Below the pieces are notes generated by a model. That model was not told the origin of the DNA, did no database searches, and saw nothing but the letters and a program-made list of their open reading frames with translations. A program made the translations under genes and the position numbers. 64,000 nt of DNA, taken from positions 1 through 64,000 of the forward strand of contig NZ_ALJC01000128.1 in assembly GCF_000282975.1 (NCBI RefSeq), read 5' to 3'. This DNA is from Pseudomonas psychrophila HA-4 (lineage in GTDB: Bacteria; Pseudomonadota; Gammaproteobacteria; Pseudomonadales; Pseudomonadaceae). Below, piece by piece: positions 35,756 to 45,112 of this stretch. Positions within the stretch are counted from its first letter, which is position 1. Every line of letters begins with the position of its first letter.

Positions 35756-35841
35756 TGTGGGAGCGGGCTTGCTCGCGATGAAATCACTGCGCAGTTGCAG
35801 ATGCACCGTGTCGCCGCATCGCGAGCAAGCCCGCTCCCACA
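35756..35841. repeat. REPIN, GTGGGAGCGGGC type
   Basis: TGTGGGAGCGGGCTTGCTCG (continuing CGAT) and its inverse (ending CCCGCTCCCACA) enclose about 40 bases. It belongs to the same family as 18487-18584, though the spacer differs. The arms are almost perfect, so it is likely a recent insertion. Confidence 0.92.
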
Positions 35842-35860
35842 AGGATAATTTGGCAGCCCC

Positions 35861-35889
35861 AAAAAAAACGGAGCCCCGAGGGGCTCCGT
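35861..35889 (-). terminator. rho-independent terminator of ettA
   Basis: On the reverse strand ACGGAGCCCC, loop CTC and GGGGCTCCGT are followed by eight T residues. It lies 20 bases after the ettA stop. Confidence 0.93.
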
Positions 35890-35908
35890 CTTGCCTTGCA
35901 AACCGGCC

Positions 35909-37576
35909 TTACTGGGCCAGTTTTTTGTGACGCACACGGTGCGGCTGAGTGGCTGCTTCGCCGAGGCGTTTTTTACGATCCGCTTCGTACTCGGTGTAGT
36001 TGCCTTCAAAGAAGACCGCTTGCGAGTCGTCTTCATACGCCAAGATGTGAGTCGCGACGCGGTCAAGGAACCACCGATCGTGAGAGATCACAATGGCAGC
36101 GCCCGGGAAATCCAACAGCGCTTCTTCGAGCGAACGCAGGGTCTCAACGTCAAGGTCGTTGGACGGTTCGTCGAGCAGCAGCACGTTGGCGCCCTCTTTC
36201 AAGGTCAAGGCCAGGTGCAAGCGACCACGCTCACCACCGGACAGGTCCTTGACGAACTTCTGTTGATCGCCACCTTTAAAGTTGAAACGCCCTACATAAG
36301 TACGCGACGGGATTTCGTAGTTACCAATGCGGATCACATCGGAACCATCGGAAATGGCCTGGAACACAGTCTTGCTGCCATCCAGGTCATCACGGCTCTG
36401 ATCAACACAGGCCAGTTGCACGGTTTCACCGATTTCGATGCTGCCCGAATCCGGCTGCTCTTTGCCCATCAGCATGCGGAACAGAGTCGACTTACCGGCA
36501 CCGTTACCACCGATCACGCCGACGATGGCGCCTTTAGGCATGGCGAACGACAGGTTGTCGATCAGCACGCGATCGCCGTAACCCTTGGACACGTTTTTGA
36601 ATTCAATAACCTTGTCACCCAGGCGCGGACCCGCTGGGATGTAGATTTCGTTGGTTTCGCTACGCTTCTGGAATTCCTGCGATTGCAGTTCTTCGAAGCG
36701 TTGCAGACGCGCCTTGGACTTGGACTGACGTGCCTTGGCACCTTTACGAACCCATTCCAACTCGTCTTTCATGGCCTTTTCATGGGCCGACTGCTGCTTG
36801 GACTCTTGGGCCAGACGATCGGACTTGGCTTCAAGCCAGCCAGAGTAGTTACCCTCGTAAGGAATACCGGCGCCGCGGTCGAGTTCCAGAATCCAGCCCG
36901 CTACGTTGTCCAGGAAGTAACGGTCGTGCGTAATCGCAACCACGGTACCCGGGAAGTCGTGCAGGAAGTGCTCAAGCCAGGCCACCGAATCGGCGTCCAA
37001 GTGGTTGGTTGGTTCGTCGAGGAGCAGCATGTCCGGGGCCGACAGCAGCAGGCGGCACAAAGCCACACGGCGCTTCTCACCACCCGACAGGTGTTCAACC
37101 TTGGCATCCCAGGCTGGCAGGCGCAGGGCGTCGGCCGCCACTTCCAGTTGGCGCTCAAGGTTGTGACCGTCACCGGCTTGCAAGATGGCTTCGAGCTTGG
37201 CCTGTTCGGCGGCCAGCTTGTCGAAGTCGGCATCCGGCTCAGCATATTCAGCGTAAACCTGGTCCAGACGCGCTTGGGCATCCTTGATTACGCTCACCGC
37301 TTCTTCGACCACTTCACGAACGGTTTTGCTTGGGTCCAGTTGCGGCTCTTGCGGCAAGTAGCCGATGTTCAAGTCCGGCATTGGACGGGCTTCGCCATCG
37401 AACTCGGTGTCGACGCCCGCCATGATTTTCAGCAAAGTAGATTTACCCGAACCGTTAAGGCCCAGTACGCCAATTTTGGCGCCCGGGAAAAACGACAGGG
37501 AGATGTTTTTCAGGATTTCCCGCTTCGGCGGAACAACCTTACTCAGCCGATGCATGGTGAAAACGTATTGAGCCAT
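35909..37576 (-). CDS. ettA: energy-dependent translational throttle protein EttA
   Basis: EttA is an ABC-F protein that binds the ribosomal E site and holds back elongation when ATP is low. The 555-residue product has two ABC domains: Walker A GLNGSGKSTLLKIMAG and GGNGAGKSTLFRMLMG, and signatures HLSGGEKRRVAL and DLSGGERGRLHLA. The arm region and a linker (about 240-300) with many basic residues lie between them. The start MAQYVFTMHRLSKVVPPKREIL is the family N-terminus. It has no membrane domain. Confidence 0.97.
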   Translation of the reverse strand: MAQYVFTMHRLSKVVPPKREILKNISLSFFPGAKIGVLGLNGSGKSTLLKIMAGVDTEFDGEARPMPDLNIGYLPQEPQLDPSKTVREVVEEAVSVIKDAQARLDQVYAEYAEPDADFDKLAAEQAKLEAILQAGDGHNLERQLEVAADALRLPAWDAKVEHLSGGEKRRVALCRLLLSAPDMLLLDEPTNHLDADSVAWLEHFLHDFPGTVVAITHDRYFLDNVAGWILELDRGAGIPYEGNYSGWLEAKSDRLAQESKQQSAHEKAMKDELEWVRKGAKARQSKSKARLQRFEELQSQEFQKRSETNEIYIPAGPRLGDKVIEFKNVSKGYGDRVLIDNLSFAMPKGAIVGVIGGNGAGKSTLFRMLMGKEQPDSGSIEIGETVQLACVDQSRDDLDGSKTVFQAISDGSDVIRIGNYEIPSRTYVGRFNFKGGDQQKFVKDLSGGERGRLHLALTLKEGANVLLLDEPSNDLDVETLRSLEEALLDFPGAAIVISHDRWFLDRVATHILAYEDDSQAVFFEGNYTEYEADRKKRLGEAATQPHRVRHKKLAQ

Positions 37577-37854
37577 GGATAACCTAGCGTCAGTGACTGA
37601 TGATTAAGGCGCGAGCGATACCCGGATCAGGCCATAGCAAAAAGACAGAAATTGATTTCAATCAATGCCTGCTCGCAGAAAAAGCCTGAGTGTAGGAGCT
37701 AAAATGCCCTCGCGTAGCTGGCAAAGCTACCTGAATGCGCGGTACAGGGCAAACCAGTGCAAGCCACAGGGCTGGCACTTTGCCACAGCCCAAGGCATGC
37801 TAGCCGACCTATGGGTGTCCAGCTCACTTTAGGCGTAGCACCATAGAAGCCAAA

Positions 37855-40800
37855 ATGCAGGATCTCAGCTTGCTTAACGTAAACCCGCAAACTCCCACTC
37901 ATGTGCCAGGCCAAACCCTTGGCACACCTGTGCGCGGCACGTTAAAAGGCGCACTTGCAGCGCTTGTTCTGTTGCTGCTGGCGATGTTGCTCTGGTTATT
38001 AATTGAACAGTTCCAAGAAACCCTTAAGCAAGAACACCAAGCCAGCGTTAATTACAGTGCCGACCTGGCAGATCACATCAGTCTGAGTTTGGCCCTTAGG
38101 GCCGAAACTGCGCTCAACCAACTCCCCGTCTACGAACCACCGGAAAACCAGCAGCAACAACAGGCCTTGGTCGATCAATTGCGCCCAACCTTGCCTGCGC
38201 TGCAAAGCTTGGCTTTATTGAATCTTTCAGGTGACGTGCTGCTGGACAGCACTGGCATCAGCCCAGATGCCGCATTTGTTAAAAGCTGGGTCGAAAACAT
38301 TCCAACGCAAGGTCGTGCCGATGTCTATTACTACGGCAATAGCAATGACTCCAACACCCTCTACCTGCTGCTGCGTCCGCCCATTGGCACAGTCAAAGGG
38401 TTTTGGCTGCTGCGCTTAAGCCCCGAAGTGCTGCAAAACCTGACGCGCCAGGCGGCGGGCAGTAACCGTCCGCAATGGCTGGTCGAAAACAGTCAAACCG
38501 CAAAAGTGCTGAGCCGCATTGATGGCACCTCAACGTCAGCCAGCACACTCAGTCCGGCCGACGCAGACGATACAGTGCTGCTGGCGCCCTTGAGCCATAG
38601 CGACTGGCAAGTACGCGGCCTGTTTAATCGCCACAAAGCGATGGAGCGCCTGCTGCCCGGGTTGATTGGCAAATGCTTGCTGGGCTTGTTGTTCTCGCTA
38701 TTGCCTATCCTCGCGCTGTTCAACATGCGCCAACGTCAGCGCCAGTTGCATGAAGGGCGTCGCCGCTATCACGACATTTTCGAAGGCACTGGGGTCGCGT
38801 TGTGCGTGCTTGATCTCTCCAGCCTGCCAGCGTTTCTTGAGCGCGAAAAACTGCAAGACAGCGACACACTCAAACACTGGTTGGACAACAACCCCGAGCA
38901 GCGCCGCGCATTACTTGAACAGCTGCATGTCACAGAAGTGAATCAAGTGGCCTTGCAACTGCTGGGCGTCAGCAGAGGTGAAGAAGCCTGGCAAAAGCTG
39001 ATCAACGGCTGCCCGACCAATAGCTCGGCCATTGGCTATCAACTGGTCGAAGCCGTACTTAATCAGCAGCAACAGCTCGAACTGGAAATAAAGCTCACCG
39101 ACACCCAGGGTCATGACCAGCATTTATGGCTGGTGTTACGTCTACCCGATGATCTGCAGGACTATCACGCCGTCATTTTGAGCATCACCGACATCACCAG
39201 CCGCAAGCTGATCGAGCTGTCGCTGCAAGAGCGCGAAAGCTTTTGGTCGGATGTAGTACGCACCGTGCCCGACCACCTCTATGTGCAAGATGTGATCAGC
39301 CAGCGGATGATTTTCAGCAACCACCATCTGGGGCAAACCCTGGGCTACAACATCACCGAAGTGAAGCAAATGGGCCCCTACTTCTGGGAACTCCTGCTTC
39401 ACCCTGAAGACGCCGAGCACTATCACCACCTGCGCAAGCAACAGCTCAACAGCGGTTACGCGCAAGGGCTTGAATGCCAACTGCGTTTCCGGCATCACAG
39501 TGGCTTGTGGCGCCGCTTTGATATTCGCGAACAAGCCTTGGCCCACGGCACGGGCGATCAGGTCACGCGGATTGTCGGGGTGGCCAAAGACATCACCGAC
39601 CAAATCGAAGCCAGCGAATCGTTACGCGACAGCGAACACCGCTACCGGATGCTGGCCGAAAGCATCAGCGACGTGATTTTCTCCACCTCCAGCGACTTGC
39701 AGCTCAACTACGTCAGCCCCTCGGTGCAAACAGTTCTGGGTTACGACCCGACCTGGGTGTTCAACAATGGCTGGCGTTCAACCATTGCCAACCCGCTGCA
39801 ACTGACAGGCATCTACAACCTGATGGATCAAGTCAGTGCCGCACTGGCGAACCCCCAGCAACTGGCGGTACTGCGCGCCCAAGTGAAAACCCACTTGTTC
39901 TTGATCGATTGTTTGCGCGCTGATGGGCGCAAAATCCCGATCGAGCTGCGCTTGATACTGGTGTGGGATGAACACGATAAATTCGAAGGCATTCTCGGCG
40001 TTGCCCGCGATATCAGCCAGCAGCGCAGCGCCGAGAAAGACTTGCGCATGGCCGCCACCGTGTTTGAACACTCCACATCAGCGATTTTGATCACCGACCC
40101 GGCCGGTTACATCGTGCAAGCCAACGAAGCCTTTACTCGGGTCAGCGGATACGCCGTGTCACAGGTGCTCGACCAATTGCCGAGCCTGCTGACGGTGGAT
40201 GAGCAACAGCAAGCGCACTTGCAGTACGTGATCAAACAACTCAACCATCACAACTCGTGGGAAGGCGAAGTCTGGCTCAAGCGACGCAATGGCGAGCACT
40301 ATCCGGCGTGGGTCGGCATTACGGCTGTGTTCGATGACGAAGGTGATCTGGCCAGCTACGTGTGCTTCTTCAGCGACATCAGCGAACGCAAGGCCAGCGA
40401 ACAGAGAATCCACCGCCTGGCTTACTACGATGCCCTGACCCACCTGCCCAACCGGACATTGTTCCAGGACCGCCTGCACACCGCGCTGCAACAAGGTGAG
40501 CGGAACAAGTCGTGGGTGGTGCTGATGTTTCTCGACCTTGACCGCTTCAAGCCGATAAACGACTCATTGGGCCACGCAGCGGGCGACCGCATGCTCAAAG
40601 ACATGGCCATACGCCTGCTGGCCTGCGTCGATGACGACGACACCGTGGCGCGCATGGGCGGCGACGAATTCACCCTGCTCTTGCAGCCACGTGCCTCCCG
40701 CGTCTTGGCGCTGAACCAGGCGATCGGCGTAGCGGAGCAAATCCTGGCCAGTCTGGTGCAGCCGTTCGTCCTCGAAAACCGCGAGTTTTTCGTCACCGCC

Positions 40801-41730
40801 AGTATCGGCATCGCCCTGAGCCCGCAAGACGGCAACGAACTCAGCCAACTGATGAAAAACGCCGACACCGCGATGTATCACGCCAAAGAACGCGGCAAAA
40901 ACAACTTCCAGTTCTATCAGGCCGACATGAACGCCAGCGCGCTGGAGCGTCTGGAGCTCGAAAGCGACCTGCGCCACGCCCTGGAACAGCAAGAGTTCAT
41001 TCTTTATTACCAACCGCAATTCAGTGGCGACGGCAAACGCCTAACAGGCGTTGAAGCGCTGCTGCGCTGGAACCATCCGCGTCGCGGGCTGGTGCCGCCC
41101 GGCGACTTCATCCCGGTACTCGAAGAATTGGGGCTGGTGGTGGATGTGGGCGACTGGGTGCTCGCCGAGTCTTGCCGCCAACTCAAGCGCTGGCATCTGG
41201 AGAAAGTGCGCGTACCCAAGGTATCGGTCAACATTTCGGCGCGGCAGTTCTCGGACGGCCAACTCGGCACCCGGATCGCCAATATCCTCAAGGAAACCGA
41301 GCTGTCCCCGGCCTGTCTTGAATTGGAACTGACCGAAAGCATCCTGATGCGCGAAGTCAGCGAAGCGCTGCAAATTCTAGCCAGCCTGAAAAACCTGGGC
41401 CTGAGCATTGCCGTCGACGACTTTGGCACCGGTTATTCGTCGCTCAACTACCTCAAACAGTTCCCGATTGACGTGCTCAAAATCGACCGCACGTTTGTCG
41501 ACGGCCTGCCCGCTGGCGAGCAAGACGCGCAAATTGTCCGCGCCATAATTGCGATGGCCCATAGCCTGAACTTGGCGGTCATCGCCGAAGGTGTAGAGAC
41601 GCACGAGCAGCTTGAGTTCTTGCGCGAGCACGATTGCGACGAAGTACAGGGTTATCTGTTCGGCCGCCCCATGCCTGCGCACTTGCTGGTCAAGCAATTG
41701 CAGGCCTATGGATTCAAGCTTGCAACTTAA
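37855..41730 (+). CDS. morA: membrane-bound cyclic-di-GMP regulator MorA (GGDEF-EAL)
   Basis: The 1291-residue protein has two membrane segments (about 34-54 and 268-288) around a periplasmic sensor region. Several PAS/PAC modules follow (about 450-860, e.g. DSEHRYRMLAESISDVIF). A GGDEF domain with intact GGDEF at 935-939 and an EAL domain with EALLRW (1067-1069), DDFGTGYSSLNYLK and AEGVET complete it. The cyclase lacks an RxxD inhibitory site (DDDD instead). In PAO1 morA (PA4601) also precedes glyA, and MorA controls motility and biofilm formation. Both domains look catalytically competent. Confidence 0.93.
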   Translation: MQDLSLLNVNPQTPTHVPGQTLGTPVRGTLKGALAALVLLLLAMLLWLLIEQFQETLKQEHQASVNYSADLADHISLSLALRAETALNQLPVYEPPENQQQQQALVDQLRPTLPALQSLALLNLSGDVLLDSTGISPDAAFVKSWVENIPTQGRADVYYYGNSNDSNTLYLLLRPPIGTVKGFWLLRLSPEVLQNLTRQAAGSNRPQWLVENSQTAKVLSRIDGTSTSASTLSPADADDTVLLAPLSHSDWQVRGLFNRHKAMERLLPGLIGKCLLGLLFSLLPILALFNMRQRQRQLHEGRRRYHDIFEGTGVALCVLDLSSLPAFLEREKLQDSDTLKHWLDNNPEQRRALLEQLHVTEVNQVALQLLGVSRGEEAWQKLINGCPTNSSAIGYQLVEAVLNQQQQLELEIKLTDTQGHDQHLWLVLRLPDDLQDYHAVILSITDITSRKLIELSLQERESFWSDVVRTVPDHLYVQDVISQRMIFSNHHLGQTLGYNITEVKQMGPYFWELLLHPEDAEHYHHLRKQQLNSGYAQGLECQLRFRHHSGLWRRFDIREQALAHGTGDQVTRIVGVAKDITDQIEASESLRDSEHRYRMLAESISDVIFSTSSDLQLNYVSPSVQTVLGYDPTWVFNNGWRSTIANPLQLTGIYNLMDQVSAALANPQQLAVLRAQVKTHLFLIDCLRADGRKIPIELRLILVWDEHDKFEGILGVARDISQQRSAEKDLRMAATVFEHSTSAILITDPAGYIVQANEAFTRVSGYAVSQVLDQLPSLLTVDEQQQAHLQYVIKQLNHHNSWEGEVWLKRRNGEHYPAWVGITAVFDDEGDLASYVCFFSDISERKASEQRIHRLAYYDALTHLPNRTLFQDRLHTALQQGERNKSWVVLMFLDLDRFKPINDSLGHAAGDRMLKDMAIRLLACVDDDDTVARMGGDEFTLLLQPRASRVLALNQAIGVAEQILASLVQPFVLENREFFVTASIGIALSPQDGNELSQLMKNADTAMYHAKERGKNNFQFYQADMNASALERLELESDLRHALEQQEFILYYQPQFSGDGKRLTGVEALLRWNHPRRGLVPPGDFIPVLEELGLVVDVGDWVLAESCRQLKRWHLEKVRVPKVSVNISARQFSDGQLGTRIANILKETELSPACLELELTESILMREVSEALQILASLKNLGLSIAVDDFGTGYSSLNYLKQFPIDVLKIDRTFVDGLPAGEQDAQIVRAIIAMAHSLNLAVIAEGVETHEQLEFLREHDCDEVQGYLFGRPMPAHLLVKQLQAYGFKLAT

Positions 41731-41820
41731 TCACGAGCGCCGTGAATCGCTTTCATATGCCAGATAAAACCCATTGGGTTAGAATGCCCTCCTTTTCTGC
41801 CCCGATCCTTGAGGACCGCC

Positions 41821-43074
41821 ATGTTCAGCCGTGATTTGACACTTGCCAAGTTCGACGCCGACCTTTTTGCCGCCATGGAGCAAGAAGCTCAGCGCCAGGA
41901 AGAACACATTGAGCTGATCGCTTCGGAAAACTACACCAGCCCTGCGGTGATGGAAGCTCAAGGCTCGGTACTGACCAACAAATACGCGGAAGGCTACCCA
42001 GGCAAGCGTTACTACGGCGGCTGCGAATACGTCGATGTGGTTGAGCAACTGGCTATCGACCGTGCAAAAGAACTGTTCGGCGCCGATTACGCCAACGTTC
42101 AGCCGCACGCAGGTTCGCAAGCCAACAGCGCCGTTTACCTGGCCCTGCTGTCGGCTGGCGATACCATTCTGGGCATGAGCCTAGCCCACGGCGGTCACTT
42201 GACCCACGGCGCCAGCGTTTCGTCCTCGGGCAAACTGTACAACGCGATTCAATACGGCATCGACGCCAACGGCCTGATCGACTACGACGAAGTTGAGCGC
42301 CTGGCGGTTGAGCACAAGCCAAAAATGATCGTGGCCGGTTTCTCTGCCTACTCGCAGATCCTGGACTTCCCACGTTTCCGCGCTATCGCCGACAAAGTGG
42401 GCGCTTACCTGTTCGTCGACATGGCTCACGTAGCCGGTCTGGTAGCGGCGGGCGTTTACCCGAACCCGGTTCCATTTGCTGACGTTGTGACCACCACCAC
42501 GCACAAAACCCTGCGCGGCCCACGCGGCGGCCTGATCCTGGCCAAAGCCAACGCTGACATCGAGAAAAAGCTGAACTCGGCTGTTTTCCCAGGCTCGCAA
42601 GGCGGCCCGCTGGAACACGTCATCGCTGGCAAGGCTGTTTGCTTCAAAGAAGCCCTGCAACCTGAGTTCAAGGCTTACCAGCAACAAGTGGTGAAAAACG
42701 CCCAGGCCATGGCATCGGTGTTCATCGAGCGTGGTTTTGACGTGGTATCGGGCGGTACTGAAAACCACCTGTTCCTGCTGTCGCTGATCAAGCAAGACAT
42801 CTCCGGTAAAGATGCGGACGCCGCCCTGGGCAAAGCCTTCATCACCGTGAACAAAAACTCCGTGCCTAACGACCCTCGCTCCCCGTTCGTCACCTCGGGC
42901 CTGCGTTTCGGTACACCAGCCGTTACCACTCGCGGCTTCAAAGTTGAAGAATGCCGTGAACTGGCGGGCTGGATCTGCGACATCTTGGCCGACATCAACA
43001 ACGAAGCTGTGATTGATGCTGTTCGCGAGAAAGTAAAAGCCATCTGCAAAAAGCTGCCTGTTTACGGCAACTGA
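41821..43074 (+). CDS. glyA: serine hydroxymethyltransferase
   Basis: GlyA converts serine and tetrahydrofolate to glycine and methylene-tetrahydrofolate. The 417-residue product from MFSRDLTLAKFD has the PLP lysine motif VVTTTTHKTLRGPRGG, and LIASENYTSPAVMEAQGS and YYGGCEYVD near the N-terminus. GAGG lies 7 bases before ATG 41821; the longer frame begins at a TTG. It is 90 bases after morA, and a strong terminator follows. The likely PAO1 counterpart is glyA3 (PA4602). Confidence 0.97.
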   Translation: MFSRDLTLAKFDADLFAAMEQEAQRQEEHIELIASENYTSPAVMEAQGSVLTNKYAEGYPGKRYYGGCEYVDVVEQLAIDRAKELFGADYANVQPHAGSQANSAVYLALLSAGDTILGMSLAHGGHLTHGASVSSSGKLYNAIQYGIDANGLIDYDEVERLAVEHKPKMIVAGFSAYSQILDFPRFRAIADKVGAYLFVDMAHVAGLVAAGVYPNPVPFADVVTTTTHKTLRGPRGGLILAKANADIEKKLNSAVFPGSQGGPLEHVIAGKAVCFKEALQPEFKAYQQQVVKNAQAMASVFIERGFDVVSGGTENHLFLLSLIKQDISGKDADAALGKAFITVNKNSVPNDPRSPFVTSGLRFGTPAVTTRGFKVEECRELAGWICDILADINNEAVIDAVREKVKAICKKLPVYGN

Positions 43075-43093
43075 TTGCTAATAGCTGAATAAG

Positions 43094-43122
43094 AAGCCCG
43101 GCTCTTGAGCCGGGCTTTTTTG
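43094..43122 (+). terminator. rho-independent terminator of glyA
   Basis: AAGCCCGGCTC, loop TTGA and GAGCCGGGCTT-like complement are followed by a T run. It is 20 bases after the glyA stop. Confidence 0.93.
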
Positions 43123-43146
43123 TGGCCGCCATGTAGGAACAGCCGG

Positions 43147-43416
43147 TCAGGTTGGCTGTAAGCGCCAACCCAATACGTTGAGCAGGTCGCAACCGTCGCG
43201 CAGCAAGATCATGGCGGTGGTGGCGAGTTGTTTGAGGTCGATGGCGTCGGCGTGCTGTACGTCGCGGCTAGAGAAGGTTTCCATCAGTTGGGTCACCGCC
43301 AGTACACGGGCGGTGGCGTTGGCGTGCAAGACGTCAAGCGGAGCATTGCGGTCGATGAGTAAGGCGGGGATCAAACTGTCGATGGAGGTAAGCGGGATGT
43401 ACGCTGAATTAGTCAT
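43147..43416 (-). CDS. DUF3077 domain protein
   Basis: The 89-residue product (MTNSAYIPLTSIDSLIPALL, then DVLHANATARVLAVTQLMET and LATTAMILLRDGCDLLNVLG) fits DUF3077, a small Pseudomonas family of unknown function. It has no signal or membrane segment. The open frame runs 53 codons further upstream, but ATG 43416 has AAGAGA before it. Two palindromes lie just upstream. It converges with glyA. Confidence 0.8.
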   Translation of the reverse strand: MTNSAYIPLTSIDSLIPALLIDRNAPLDVLHANATARVLAVTQLMETFSSRDVQHADAIDLKQLATTAMILLRDGCDLLNVLGWRLQPT

Positions 43417-43427
43417 GGGTGAATCTC

Positions 43428-43476
43428 TTAAATTTCGCGATTTAAGCCATCTGTTTTCGTCGCCAAACGAAAACAG
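43428..43476 (-). promoter_or_regulatory. paired palindromes upstream of the DUF3077 start
   Basis: TTAAAT-TTCGCG-ATTTAA (43428-43445) lies 12 bases before the start codon, beside the likely ribosome binding site. CTGTTTTCG and CGAAAACAG (43451-43459 and 43468-43476) form a second hairpin just beyond. They could be operator sites or a leader that controls translation. Confidence 0.45.
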
Positions 43477-43743
43477 GTGGCCGCTGCACGCGGGTTGGCG
43501 AACCGGTAAATTTAAGCAAAACCCGGCAGACCCGAAGATCTCCCACGCACAGCTGCCATAAAGCATTGCGAGCAAAATACACGCTTAGCCAAATTCAACA
43601 ACTCTGCTGCGTAAATTATTGATCCAAGTCGCCAAACCCGGTCACCCATTTGGGCGAGCGCTGACTATAGGCGCCACATCATTAGCGCAGCAATTGGCAA
43701 AGCTGTGCGAAACATCCCGCAATTTCGTGGGCGTACACACCCT
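43477..43743. other. intergenic, no gene seen
   Basis: With the palindromes and the REP element this makes a roughly 396-base gap between DUF3077 and yjiA. No open frame with a ribosome binding site and no clear promoter was recognised in this stretch. Confidence 0.5.
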
Positions 43744-43818
43744 CTGTAGGAGCTGCCGCAGGCTGCGATCTTTTGATGTTTAAGATAAACAGATCGCAGC
43801 CTTCGGCAGCTCCTACAG
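43744..43818. repeat. REP-like palindrome, GCAGGCTGCGATC type
   Basis: CTGTAGGAGCTGCCGCAGGC (continuing TGCGATC) and its inverse (GATCGCAGCCTTCGGCAGCT, continuing CCTACAG) form an almost perfect hairpin. Its end overlaps the last two codons and stop of yjiA (43813-43818). Confidence 0.9.
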
Positions 43819-44781
43819 GGTCAGTTGCGCAAACCCTTCGCGAATCTTGGCCTCGGGCAAATCATCGGCAATAAACACCATCACGCTTTCGCGCGCTTCG
43901 TCCTCGCGCCATTCGGTGTCCCAATCAAAGCCGTACAACTTGAGAACGCCCTGGAACACCAACCGCCGGTCTTCACCGGCAATGCTCAGCACGCCTTTGT
44001 ACCGCAGCAGTTGTTTGCCGTGGTCTTCGAGCAGGTCGTTCATAAACGCGCTGAGGCTGTCTATGTCCAGCGGTTTGCCGGTACGCAGGACTAGGCTGGA
44101 GATACGGTCAATCGAGGCCACAGGCTGCACCGGACGCAAGCTCAAGCCGCCGCCCAGGTCGGCGTTCAGGTTAAACCCGCGCACATCGAGCAGTTCAGCC
44201 AGGTCGATTTTGCCGTGCTCAACCACGCGAATCGGGGCACGCCGGTTGATCCGGGTCAGGCGCTCGCACAGCGCATCAAACGCGGCGTCGTCAACCAGAT
44301 CACGCTTGCTCACCAGCAAGCGGTCGGCAAAGCCGATCTGCGCCTGGGCGATGGTTTGGCTCAGGTGCACGTCGGCATGGGCGGCGTCGACCAGGGTGAT
44401 AATGCCGTCGAGCAAGTAGCGCTCGCGCAGCTCTTCATCAATAAAGAAGGTTTGCGCTACGGGGGCCGGGTCGGCCAGGCCAGTGCATTCGATCACCAGA
44501 CGATCAAAGGCAATTTCGCCGCTGTCCAGCCGCTCGAGCAGCAGGTACAGGGCTTTGGTCAGGTCGGTGTGGATGGTACAGCACACGCAGCCATTGGCCA
44601 GGGTCATGACTTGTACCGGCTCGTCGCCCAGCAATTGGGTGTCGATACCGGCATCGCTGAATTCGTTTTCGATCACGGCAATTTTCAGCCCGTGTTCGGC
44701 TTTAAGCAGGTAACGCAACAACGTGGTTTTACCGGCACCCAGAAATCCGCTAAGGATGGTGACGGGGATGGGAGATGACAT
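43813..44781 (-). CDS. yjiA: CobW/YjiA family zinc-linked GTPase
   Basis: The 322-residue G3E GTPase starts MSSPIPVTILSGFLGAGKTTLLRYLL (Walker A GFLGAGKTT) and has the metal-binding CXCC motif NGCVCCTI at about residue 65. ECTGLADPAP and SKRDLV are further GTPase marks, and a CobW C-terminal domain follows (about 215-315). Family members deliver metal to enzymes or handle zinc shortage. It sits upstream of ybdD and cstA on the same strand order as in PAO1 (PA4604-4606). The C-terminus lies inside a REP element. Confidence 0.93.
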   Translation of the reverse strand: MSSPIPVTILSGFLGAGKTTLLRYLLKAEHGLKIAVIENEFSDAGIDTQLLGDEPVQVMTLANGCVCCTIHTDLTKALYLLLERLDSGEIAFDRLVIECTGLADPAPVAQTFFIDEELRERYLLDGIITLVDAAHADVHLSQTIAQAQIGFADRLLVSKRDLVDDAAFDALCERLTRINRRAPIRVVEHGKIDLAELLDVRGFNLNADLGGGLSLRPVQPVASIDRISSLVLRTGKPLDIDSLSAFMNDLLEDHGKQLLRYKGVLSIAGEDRRLVFQGVLKLYGFDWDTEWREDEARESVMVFIADDLPEAKIREGFAQLTL

Positions 44782-44817
44782 GCACAGGTCTCCTTGAAAG
44801 AGGGAGCGCAAAAACAA

Positions 44818-44887
44818 CTGTAGGAGCGAGCTCGCCTCGCGATCTTTTCAAGGTTCAAAAGATCGCGAGACACGCTCGCCCCTACAG
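44818..44887. repeat. REP-like palindrome, TGTAGGAGCGAGC type
   Basis: CTGTAGGAGCGAGCTCGCCT (then CGCGATC) and its inverse (GATCGCGAGACACGCTCGCC, then CCTACAG) lie between yjiA and ybdD. They are of the same family as 24608-24663. Confidence 0.88.
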
Positions 44888-44899
44888 AGGACTAGCTAT

Positions 44900-45097
44900 T
44901 TAACAGCACTTAGGACCGCCCTTGCCGCCATAACGGGCTTCTTGGCGCTCTCGAAAGAACGCCTCGTAGCTCATCACTGGCTTGTCCGGGTGTTTGGTTT
45001 GCATATGCTCGACGTAGTTGTCGTAGTCGGGCATGCCGACCATCAGGCGCGCAGCCTGACCGAGGTATTTACCGAGGCGACTCAGGTCATTGAACAT
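44900..45097 (-). CDS. ybdD: YbdD/YjiX family small protein
   Basis: The 65-residue product (MFNDLSRLGKYLGQAARLMV, then MPDYDNYVEHMQTKHPDKPVMSYEAFFRERQEARYG) ends GGKGGPKCC and is the DUF466 protein almost always encoded right after cstA or btsT. Its role is thought to support the transporter but is not settled. It starts 16 bases after cstA ends, in the same operon. Confidence 0.93.
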   Translation of the reverse strand: MFNDLSRLGKYLGQAARLMVGMPDYDNYVEHMQTKHPDKPVMSYEAFFRERQEARYGGKGGPKCC

Positions 45098-45112
45098 GGT
45101 TGCAATCCTCTA

